A stretch of DNA of 64,000 nt from NCBI RefSeq assembly GCF_029227915.1, contig NC_079875.1:5768001-5832000 (forward strand), in the 5' to 3' direction. Every line of letters starts with the position of its first letter. The first letter of the stretch is position 1. Below the pieces are notes generated by a model. The model did no database searches, was not told where the DNA came from, and saw nothing but the letters and a program-made list of their open reading frames with translations. Below, piece by piece: positions 55,101-64,000 of the stretch. The DNA is from Hydractinia symbiolongicarpus (taxonomy: Eukaryota; Cnidaria; Hydrozoa; Anthoathecata; Hydractiniidae). Both the position numbers and the translations under genes were made by a program.

Positions 55101-57599
55101 GTTTTTTGAAAGATTCCTACTTTAAAGCTATGATTTTTCTCCAGAAAATCTGGATATTAACATTTTCTAGGTTTAGCCAAATTTGAAGGTTGAATTTAAA
55201 GGTTGAGGGTATTTTTTTCTACAATAGCATTTTTCCAATAAAATTGATGTTTACAGCAGAAAAATAGGTTAAAAATTTGCAATAAGGAGGATAACAATGA
55301 TGCTAGAAATAAAAACAGCTGTAAGTATAAGAAAAAATAGAAAAAATAGAAAAAATAAAGGAAATCCAGTTTTGGTGGCATGGACAGCAACATTTGACAG
55401 TACTCATTGGAAATATGTTCCATGTGTTAGAAAATTTACAATTACCTGATAGAATCCTCAAACTTCAGAATGGGCACTGTTGCTCGTATTAGCTGAATAT
55501 GCTTGATAGAAGCTGAAATTAAAAAACTTAGTAACAAGGGGTTCATTGCATCTGAAAAAATAACATTGTTTGCTAATCTAAAACTACACCATCGTTTGCT
55601 TTGCTCTCCCCAATTTTGAAACTGTTATCCAAACGAGAATTCCAATAAACTTACATATTGTACGGAATGCTCTTTGAATATGTTGAAGATACATACATGC
55701 TTCATATCTCTGGTCTACCTAAAATGTCCAAAACAACAGAATTTAATTATCAAAATTTAAACAAATGATTAACAAACATAAAATATAATCAGTTTAGGAA
55801 AATTACAAAAAAAATAATTTTTTCTCATGAAAAAAAATTCCCTGACAGATTGAAAGTTGTGCAATAATGCAGTTTTATCAGATAAAATTATTGATATGAC
55901 AAATAACTAGTTGCACAAAGGATATATTACTTATGAAGAAATAAAAAACAACGTGATGCTCAAAAAAAAATTTAGTTTTTCTTAACAAAAACATTGCAGA
56001 CAAAAAAGCAACAATCTAGACCGTACCTTTCTCTCTTGAGTAAACATCACACAGAAATCTGCATCAGATGAATCAGTTGCAAAGCCATTGCAAGACGAAC
56101 CAACAAGATGCAAACTTGCAGCTAATGATAAAGGTTGTTATGTTGAGCAATTTCTGAGTGCAAGTACAATTTTAGAATAGTACCTTCAAACTATGACCTA
56201 CTCGGGTAGTTTTTTCTGATAAGAGTCAACAAAGCAGAGCGTAAATGCAATTTCTTTTGAAGCATTTTATCAGACTGTTTGTGTGTTTCAGAATAATTTA
56301 TTATCTCTTCTGTGAGCTATAAAAGAAAAGGTTATGTGTAATAACAAAAATTGCTCCAATTTTTCAAATAAAGCAACAACAAACCCAATCATTTTGCATA
56401 AAAAAGTGACAACTTTGGAAAGGCCTCTCGAAAACATCTCTGTTAAGGGCAGCAAAGGAAACTTGCTATATTTATACTATTTTAGACAATTTAAGGAAAC
56501 CCAGAACCATAAAGGTTTAAAAAGTACATCAGAAGTACATAATTATACAGCAATAAAATTTCAATTTTTACAATGTTCAAACATTACACACCTAAGTTTT
56601 GCAAAAGTCTGAAATATGTCAACGTTCTACAAAACAACAAATTACCTGTTCAAAATTTACATTTGTTTTACGTGATTGATTAACTTCTGTTGGTAAGGGT
56701 TTCCGTCGTTTATTTGGAGAGCTATTACTTCCTGAAAAAGTTATTTGTGTATTGTCTTGCCGTCTTTTTCTACTGAACACATTACTTTGTTGTTGAGGAA
56801 CCACCTAACCAAAAACAAACAAAAATATTTGAGAGAGAGTGAAATGTTGGAGTAAAGAGTTAAGCATGTAAATCGTCTGGATGTTTATAAGGTACTATAT
56901 ACAAACTATATACTTATAAAAATTGACCTTATCAATCGTTTGTAGATTGTTCTTAATAAAATTAAGGTACTCGTTGCGTACACAATGCATGTGTAAACAA
57001 ACGATAACATTTTTTTTGTTAAAAATAAACAAAAATTATGCATTTATATATATATGCATGTTAACAAATCTGGTGGTTATTTAAAAACACTTTATAAATT
57101 ACTCTGACTGTTTTACCTTAAATAGATACTATTTTCCCTAACCATAAGGCCTTAAGGATACTAGTTATATAATTGTTTGAGATTGAATTAGAAAAATATT
57201 TCATTTATTGAAATCCCCAAGTTTCCCTGACCTCACAAACAAAATAAATTAGCCAGGGATCCTAACTGTTAAGATGCTATGAACCCTCTGTGCGTAAAGA
57301 AAAAAAAGTTTACCAATAAAAAAGTGTGTTTGGCAGCAACGAAAAGTTCACTAAAAATAACTTATGCAAATATGCATATGTGTGACACTTACTTGCATTG
57401 GCCCTCGCATATGAAAAGATACTGGTATAATTTGATTTGGAACTTGCATATGAATAGGACTTCTTAAGACTGGAGGTGCAAACAAACTTTGTTGCAAGGT
57501 GCGTAGTTGTGATGTCACAATTGGATATGGACGAGTATACTTGCGAGTTTTCTCCTCAATAGTTTCCTTTTCAAAAAATTTTCTTCCATTGTAAGCCAT
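49196..57599 (-). CDS. TENT2: GLD-2-type non-canonical poly(A) polymerase (TENT2)
   Basis: Fifteen exons join in frame (440 residues). In transcript order: 57393-57599, 56646-56804, 56202-56316, 56027-56121, 55655-55718, 55446-55512, 54354-54390, 54069-54108, 53163-53291, 52706-52752, 52128-52201, 51304-51372, 50072-50163, 49587-49666 and 49196-49243. TENT2/GLD-2 extends poly(A) tails, mainly of cytoplasmic mRNAs, with RNA-binding partners. Signatures are LVGSSCNGFATDSSDADF with catalytic D180 and D182, CECDLNINNPTGIRNTHLM with the third aspartate D241, VRPMVMIVKRWAKAR, INDASAGTLSSYSIVLMVL, and EPFDLTNTARAV near the end. All three catalytic aspartates are present. The N-terminal 120 residues are basic and low in structure (FSRKRRQ, NKRRKPL), as usual for the family. 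No RNA-recognition domain is visible. The last exon is the least certain. Confidence 0.92.
49587..53291 (-). CDS. TENT2: TENT2 exons: central and PAP-associated domain
   Basis: Exons 53163-53291, 52706-52752, 52128-52201, 51304-51372, 50072-50163 and 49587-49666 encode the helical central and PAP-associated part. It runs from VKRWAKAR and GTLSSYS, through SVGELLKGFFNYYTNIFDY and WRGKWICIEEPFD, to NTARAV. Two of the introns within this span hold the large repeat arrays at 50186-51270 and 51700-52050. Confidence 0.9.
50186..51270. repeat. 35-bp minisatellite, about 31 copies, in a TENT2 intron
   Basis: The unit begins acttacacgtagatataagg, continues with tagacagata and ends cgtat or catgt. Copies differ at a few fixed positions (cgt/cga, ataagg/atgagg, gtagac/aaagac), and some variant pairs recur in blocks, which points to higher-order duplication. 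On the transcribed minus strand each unit contains GTAAGTAT or GTAAGTACA. The array fills most of the intron between exons 51304-51372 and 50072-50163. Confidence 0.95.
51700..52050. repeat. 20-bp tandem repeat with inverted partial copies
   Basis: Several near-perfect copies of tttgttcaaatcaccggata lie at about 51805-51890, flanked by decayed copies. Inverted forms of the same motif (ggtgatttg, ccggtgat) lie at about 51685-51725 and 51990-52050, so the stretch could fold into hairpins. It lies within a TENT2 intron, and the open frames across it are artefacts of the repeat. Confidence 0.8.
54354..56121 (-). CDS. TENT2: TENT2 exons: nucleotidyltransferase catalytic core
   Basis: Exons 56027-56121, 55655-55718, 55446-55512 and 54354-54390 encode the polymerase-beta-like palm. 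They include the GSS helix turn, the D-x-D pair (SDADF), a strand reading IQLIRATVPILKFED and the third catalytic aspartate in CDLNINN. The order and spacing follow animal GLD-2 proteins closely. Confidence 0.92.
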
Positions 57600-58743
57600 A
57601 ACACCAGTGTTTATTCACAATACTGAAATACAATGTTCAAATACGCATTTTGCATTATTTTAATAACTTTTAAAATTCAAAGCAAAGTTACAGATTTGAG
57701 TGTGTGAAAAATGAGTAAAAGCTTTGTCAAATTTTATTTTAAATATATACATGTTTTACTCTTTTCACTTGTTTCTATTGGACTTAATGTAGAAAATATT
57801 TTGTACAAAACCTCAAAATCTTCTTGCCTCATTATGGAGCTGCTATAAAGCTTACGTTATAAGTTGTAGTATTTATTTATTTAAAAACTTATCAAAATCT
57901 TTCAGAATTCTGAATGTCTTGATTTTTTTTACTATAGTGGTTGCCTATCACATTTGAAAACAAAAGTAATCACCATGGTTATTGATGAACACGTTTAATT
58001 TTGTGATGTTACAGGGAAAAAGTAATGCTACAAACCACAAAATATTTATAAAAAGCTTTAATAAAGGACTCCTAGCTTTGTCATTCCCCTTAATATATAG
58101 CAAGGGATATAGCTAATCATTTCTTTTTTCTGTTACTACAAAATTTTAATGAACATTAATTTTAAGCAACCTATTTTTTCCCAAATGTAGCCTTCACAGT
58201 TTAAAATCATTAATTACTTTATTCATTTTGTTGAATGATTCTCCTTATTATTTTATTGGATAACTTTACTTGATCAACATTTTAATACAACACAATGCTT
58301 TTTTGACAATAAAAAAGCAAACTGAATCTTTATGGGTCATCTTAGGATCTGAATAAGTTATAGTTAATTTCATTTAAATAGTAATTTAATTTAATTACAT
58401 TTCTATAACTACACGGACGCTAATATAATATAACTTCAAGAACAAAACAGAGGTTGTTTACTTTGTTCTCAGAGGTTCTTGCATACACACCACACCAACT
58501 TTCAATGTTTATATCTATCTCGCAATGGAGATATCACTCAATAATGTAAAATTTACCGTATGCGAATAGCAGTGACTGTAGGTTGAAATAATTTGGCATT
58601 TTAGGACTAAATTTGGGTTTTAAAGAATAATATTTATACTAGGGTATTTTTTAATGTATATACTACAACATTCTAGAAAAGTAATACTTCACTTTTGAAA
58701 AATTATTTAATTTTTCGGTTAGAGACTAAGAACAACACTAGTA
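57600..58743. other. Upstream flank of TENT2
   Basis: No gene is visible. On the minus strand an acceptor-like TTTCAG lies about 30 bases upstream of the TENT2 ATG, so a 5' UTR exon may lie in this stretch. Confidence 0.4.
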
Positions 58744-59332
58744 TTCATCATCACCATCATCATTCTCGGCTTAACGTCCGTTTTCCATGCTAGCATGAAC
58801 TGGACGAGGTATATTAATGACCCTCTTCCAATCTGATCTAGACTGTGTTAGATCTAAACTCACCTTTCTCTGTATCAAGTCTGTCCTTATAACCTCCTAC
58901 CAAGTCTGCCTCTGGGCTTTGCCCCAGGAACTATCAAGTCTCTACACTTTCTTACCCAATTACCCCCTCCATTCTTTCCAAGTGCCCCAGCCAATCCAAT
59001 CTTCTTATCTGGATAACATCTTTAATTCTACGGAGACTTAGCCTGCTTCTTAACTCATCTGAACTCTTTCTGTCTCTCAAACTGGCGTTACACATCCACC
59101 TAACCATTCTCATATCATTCCTTTCTAAACAGATAAGATCTTCCTGCTTCACTGCCCATGTCTCACTATTGTACAACATAACACTTCTTACACAGGCCTC
59201 ATATAACCTACCTTATAACTCAATTGACAAGACTCTGCTAGTCAACAAAGGAAGTAACTCTGAACTTTTTTCCAAGCAGAACCTATCCCGCAAGTAACAC
59301 TTCTTCCAACACCCCCTTCACTGCATAACATA

Positions 59333-59974
59333 TCACCTTAAGTAACAGAAGTTCTCAACTAACTCCAACGAGCCACTGTTGTACATCATTGAAGCTGGAA
59401 ATACTTCATTCTCTATAATCTCACCTTTGCAATGCTTGCATAGAAACTGAATGTCAGCTCTTAACCTTCCACCAATACTACTGCACTTCTTATGTACCCA
59501 ATGCTTGCAAGTCTGACAAATAATTGAGTTACTACCAACCCCTTTATTGCAAACTCCACAAGGCCACTTTCCAACTACAAGGTTACACTTGGCTGCAATG
59601 CTACTAATCATGACTTTAGACTTTGCTGTGTTCACCCTTAGCCCTTTCTCTTCTAGTCCTTTCTTCCACTTCTCAAACTTTTTAACTAATTCTTCCATCG
59701 ACTCTGCTATGAGAACCAAATCATCTGCATACAATAACTCCCATGGACAACCTGTTCTGAACTCCAGCGACAGCGCTTCTAAGACTAGAACAAACAACAA
59801 AGGACTAATTACAGAAGCTTGATGTACACCAACATTTACACTAAATTCATCACTAAGTGAATCGTTAATCCTGACACGACTTCTAGCATTGCTGTACATA
59901 GACTGTACCATTGTAACTAGCCACTCATCCTCACCTAATTTTTTCATAGCCCACAAAATAACATTACGTGGCAC
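59333..59974 (-). pseudogene. LINE reverse-transcriptase segment with zinc cluster
   Basis: An open stretch of 213 codons encodes PRNVILWAMKKLG, then SPLLFVLVLEALS, YADDLVLIAESMEELV and the C-x2-C...C-x2-C-H cluster. The residue before SPLLF reads ASVI where functional copies usually have GSVL-like text, another sign of decay. It is a fragment of the surrounding LINE, not a host gene. Confidence 0.85.
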
Positions 59975-60073
59975 TCTATCAAAAGCTTTCTCTAAATCTA
60001 CAAAGGCAAAATAGAGATTCTTTCTCTTTCCTAAATACTTTTCCTGAAACTGTCTGAGTAAAAATATAGCATA

Positions 60074-60739
60074 CAGTACAGTCTGAACATAATCTCAATT
60101 TTTAATTGCAGTAATTAAGAGTTTTTCTAAAAGTTTATAAACGAAAAACGGCGATAGAAATGTTTTTTTAGATTGCATTTTAAAAGTTTATAAATGATAA
60201 GCGGCGATAGAAATGTTTTTTTTAGATGGCATTTTAAAAGTTTAAAAACAAAAAGCGGCTATATAATTGTTTTCTTAAATCGCATTTTAAAAGTTTAAAA
60301 ACGAATAGCGGCGATAGAAATGTTTTTTCAGATCGCATTTTAAAAGTTTAAAAACGAAAAGCGGCATTTAATAGTTGTGAACAATGCTTCTCGTATGTTT
60401 TTTAAATTAAACGCGCTGGAATCTTTTTAAGTAATTAAATCAACAATACATTCTGGCGCAATGTATTATAAAACTTCGCGAAATATTTTTATTATTTAAT
60501 TACTTCACGCTAATACTTACGGTGATAGCTTATCAATACATTTACACAATGTATCTCGCTATTACAAGAAATATAATTGCTCCGATATTTCTTCATGAGC
60601 GCATTGTTTTTTAACACGCAAATATAAACTCACAAAACCCTTAAGGGATTTAATTATAACAAAAGACAAACGACTGCCGTCCTCCACGCAAAGGTGTGAT
60701 ATCAGCGTGTACACGGTAGATTACATTCAGACTGTACTG
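60074..60739. mobile_element. 666-bp MITE inserted into the LINE reverse transcriptase
   Basis: The element begins with CAGTACAGTCTGAA and ends with its exact reverse complement; the similarity continues imperfectly for some bases inside. It is flanked by TA on both sides (60072-60073 and 60740-60741), a TA target-site duplication. Removing the element and one TA makes the RT text continuous. No transposase is encoded, so it is non-autonomous. About four and a half 53-bp units (gcattttaaaagtttaaaaa plus gcggcgatag text) fill 60120-60365. Confidence 0.85.
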
Positions 60740-61254
60740 TATGTAGTGCCACGCCCTGGAACAAAACCAAATTGCATCTTATCTATATCAATTCTTTCTC
60801 TTAGTAACTTATCAATCACTCTTTCAATAACTTTCATCACTTGATCAATCAACTCCAAACCTCTTTCTAATACATCACTCTTGCTCTTGAAACAAAGTTT
60901 CCTCTTTTCTTTTATACACTGGTCAACCTTATTATTCCACCACCCGGTCTGCCTATGTCTAGCTGGTCCTTTCATCCACCCACAGGTATCATCAGAAGCT
61001 TCTAGAAGACAATTCTTCAAAGTAGTCCATGCAATTTCAACATTGTCACTATCACACTGACCATTGTGGGCTAACTGCTGAACTTTTGCACTAAATTGTC
61101 TTGCTACAATCTGTTCCTTCAGCTTCCAGACTTTACGACGGAGCCTGTACTTTTCCTTGGCTTCTTTAACACTCTTCAAGATAATATCACAAACCAGCAA
61201 CCTATGCTGGGAAACACACTTTTCTCCCGATATAACTTTCAGGTCCTTCACCAT
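60727..61254 (-). pseudogene. LINE N-terminal RT and linker segment
   Basis: An open stretch of 175 codons holds the region between endonuclease and reverse transcriptase and ends in FGFVPGRGTT, where the MITE interrupts the reading frame. It belongs to the same LINE copy as the downstream RT segment. Confidence 0.8.
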
Positions 61255-61955
61255 TTTCTTGTCTGACTTTCTAGCCAGGAAGTAATCTATCTGTGTCTTA
61301 CAGCCACCTGACTCAGCCTACTCTGTCTCTTACTGAATGGTGTGTTGCAAACCACCATGTCCGTTGCCATTCCAAACTCAAGCAATCTCTCCCCTTCCTT
61401 ATTTCTGCTCCCAAATCCTTAGCCTCCATGCACACCTCTATAACCTTCAGATGACATCCGAACATGACCAATGAAGTCGTTGCCCACCATGACAAGTTCA
61501 GTGTCTCAAAACTTTGATGTGACTGCTATTAACTCATCATAAAACTTATCTTTATCTTCCTCGCTGAGTCCACACTGTGGAGCATAAACTGACAGAAAAG
61601 TGCCAATCCTATTACCTATCAAAAACTTTATCACTATAATACGACTATAACAAGCATAACATCTATTACCTTTTCCACCCACTTCTCTGCAACGAATATG
61701 CCAACTCCTCCATATCCATCACTATTACCAATCCAAAAAAGTTTATACCTTGCCCTTCTACCTTCCACAAATCACACTGAAGCTCCTCCCCATCTGACTC
61801 CCTGAACACAACACATAACAACAAATCTACGTTCATCTGCTCTACCTCTCAGAGTACCAACACTAGCCACCTTGTGATGTGATAGCTGGGTAACAGTCTG
61901 ACGATGCTTACACCTGACATCTGTCCTACCATGTCCCACCGTATTCATATAAATT

Positions 61956-62493
61956 TTTTTAAAAAAAACTGGATGCTGAAGAGGAATAATTTCTTGGGAC
62001 TTTTTATTTATCTTTGATGCATTGTTTTAGACATATTCACTTGTACCAGCCTTGATTTTTGTGTTTACAAGGTATATACTCTTTGCAGAAGCGCATTTTT
62101 TTAAAAAAAACAATTATTATCTTGAGCTCCGCTTACCTTTTTTGCTGAAATTTTTACCAATGTTTCACATTAGAATGTAGATTCGAAATATAAAACTCTT
62201 GGGTAATGTTTTACCAATTAAAAATTTATTAGGGTTAAAACTTAAGATTTTGACTTTTTGTTTTTGGGATGGAATTTTTGGTCATTCTTCAGAATGATCA
62301 GGCACAAATGTTTTCGTTTGTGTTTTCCGCCATTTTTGTCATGAATTATCATGAATTAACACTCGATAAGCAAAACAAAACAGAATAAATAAGGACCTGG
62401 ACTCACATTCCTTACTTGGCTAGCTAGCTTTCCATAGAGCCTACAATTTTTATATTTTTAACACGTGTTGCGTGAAATTGCAATTAAAATTAA

Positions 62494-62532
<39 letters not shown>

Positions 62533-64000
62533 GATTCCAGAAAAACTAGCAACATAATTTGTTTTTGGGAATCCCCATGATTTACAACGCAGCACAAAAA
62601 TCAGCTCAGGGCACATTGAAAGTATTCTGATTGGTTTTTTAAAACAAGACGAGGTGTTATCATGAGATTTAGGACTCAAAACCGAGATTGAAGAAGACTT
62701 TTTCCTAAAACATTTTTTGCACAAGATGGTCTCAGAAAAGGCCCAGGAATAATAATAATTTCACATTTAATTATGGCACTTTTAACGAGAAAAAAAGCAA
62801 AGCAGTACTTTTCTGTTTTTTTATCAACCTTGTTCCCAGGACATTTTGCCTTTTTCATGAACTTTAACTCTGTAATAACAGCTCAGGGGCCAAGACATCA
62901 TGAGGACAAGGTTGGATTTTCATATTTTTGATTCTCAAAAATATAAAGGATGAGAAAATGTGGTGATGTGTAAAACCTTATCTGATTCGATGTTTTAACT
63001 GTTTTTAAGTGTTGTTTAAGTCTAAAAAAAGAAAACGGTTTAGCTTGAAGAACTATGGCACATTTTGCGTTACAGATTTTCAAGAGGTTTGAAGCCAAAT
63101 ATAGCTGAACAAAAAAAGTCAGAAAAAAAGTATATTCATAATTCAGAATTGAAGTGAGCTTTTTAAATATGTAGCTTGCTACATGTCTACAGATTTACAG
63201 ATGGAGAGCGGGATCTTCAATCAGTCAGCGCCAATAGTAGCAACTTGCTAACTCACCAACTACTTCACTCCAACTACCTAACTTCTTGGCCATAAAAGTT
63301 TCCATACGCCAGTTGATTTAATATACATAAAAAATATTTGACTGAATGCTAGCTAGCTATAACTAATAAAAATAATTGACTGAATTAGCTAGCTATATAA
63401 ATTGACTGATTATTATATAAATACAGACTAATAGCTTAGCCACCATCTAAATCCGAGCAACCATAAAAAATGTCTATTGTTCAACAGATTAACGATAGAA
63501 CTTAGTTTAAAAGAAATAATAAGTGATATTAAAGAATAACTAAATACCTTTTAATCAATCACTATATTATACCATGTTGCGCATGTTAGCTGGTTAACAA
63601 CAGCCCCACAGCTACAGAATATTTTAGGACAAGATTCGCCATTTCCTATTTAATTGACCGCGAGTGAGCTGTTAATTTGCCTGACAGTGTTATTTATAAA
63701 GACATATTTTTTATGGATTAAATATAATACAATTTTGTATATATTTGAAGTTAAATTTATTAATTACAATGTTCAAAAATATCTTTTTTGAATATTATCT
63801 TAAAGTACTAGGCACCGTTAAAGTATCTTAACAACAGTAATAGTCAGTAAAATACACGGTCATTTCTTTTCGCAGAAATACATTTGTTTTGGTCTTTTCG
63901 GCTCGTATCCCTCCTGTTCAGGTAAGTTTTTATCCTTTCATATCTGCAGAATTATAATATGTTGAACTTCATCAATCCATCAATGTCAATAAGTTAACAC
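61956..64000. other. Gene-poor right end of the window
   Basis: I see no protein family or RNA gene. AGCTAGCT-type repeats occur around 63340-63400. One candidate exon lies between an acceptor-like ttttcgcag and a GTAAGT donor (63876-63921); it could be a leader exon of a gene continuing to the right, but has no coding support. Confidence 0.35.
62498..62529. repeat. (TA)n microsatellite
   Basis: About sixteen TA units lie here in otherwise AT-rich sequence. Confidence 0.95.

Larger units (their letters stand above)
58744..61955 (-). mobile_element. Decayed LINE (endonuclease and reverse transcriptase) with nested MITE
   Basis: Read on the minus strand, the element runs from degenerate endonuclease text (about 61955-61300), through a region with KVWKLKEQIV, to a reverse transcriptase. 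The RT shows FGFVPGRGTT, then LLYADDLVLIAES (the catalytic YADD) and AKSKVM. Next comes a PHD-like zinc cluster (CGVCNKGVGSN, CQTCKHWVHKKC) and the C-terminal part with ERNDMRMVRWMC, ending at a CATCATCACC-type tail near 58744. Several stops and frame breaks show it is dead. The 5' limit is approximate. Confidence 0.85.

Noticed and set aside
59547-59822. Plus-strand open frame of 91 codons
   Set aside because: It is antisense to the LINE reverse-transcriptase segment and has no features of its own.

Overview
The window looks like intron-rich, AT-rich animal DNA. The gene content (C-type lectin-like and thrombospondin-1 modules, a GLD-2-type poly(A) polymerase, LINE and MITE debris) suggests a cnidarian, probably a medusozoan. 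The species is my inference and cannot be fixed from the sequence alone. I built the gene models by reading splice sites and checking reading phase; they have not been compared with transcripts.

Layout. 1-2236: no gene, one LINE 3' fragment. 2237-12642 (+): gene A, the 3' part of a membrane receptor whose first exons lie upstream of the window (15 exons read, 1133 residues, in frame throughout). 12643-16874: no gene. 16875-47217 (+): gene B, read as a complete paralogue of gene A in 35 exons (6489 coding bases, 2162 residues, in frame throughout). 47218-49195: convergent intergenic gap. 49196-57599 (-): a complete 15-exon TENT2/GLD-2 non-canonical poly(A) polymerase (440 residues). 58744-61955 (-): a decayed LINE carrying a nested MITE. 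61956-64000: no gene, apart from one weak candidate exon near the right edge.

The notable content is the A/B receptor pair. From the N-terminus gene B encodes a signal peptide, five C-type lectin-like domains joined by very short linker exons, a Ser/Thr-rich stalk, an unrecognised Cys-containing module, four thrombospondin type-1 repeats with an extra Cys-rich exon, a SEA-like domain and three fibronectin type III domains. Then comes a membrane core with ionotropic-glutamate-receptor topology: a split periplasmic-binding-like clamshell (S1 and S2), TM1, a re-entrant pore loop, TM2 and, after S2, TM3, with a cytoplasmic tail. The pore loop carries the potassium-channel filter TTLGYGD instead of an animal iGluR pore. 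The best comparison I know is the prokaryotic potassium-selective receptor GluR0 and the rotifer AvGluR1, here attached to a lectin, thrombospondin and mucin-like ectodomain. I know of no described protein with this architecture, and it is my candidate for the undescribed system.

Genes A and B share the same exon order and intron phases over their last 15 exons, so they are tandem duplicates. Three exon modules are nearly identical between them while neighbouring exons and introns have diverged. The linker-exon region of gene B (29.3-31.4 kb) is still expanding by tandem duplication. The poly(A) polymerase is unrelated in function as far as the sequence shows, but one of its introns holds about 31 copies of a 35-bp repeat, each with a U1-like 5' splice-site core on the transcribed strand.
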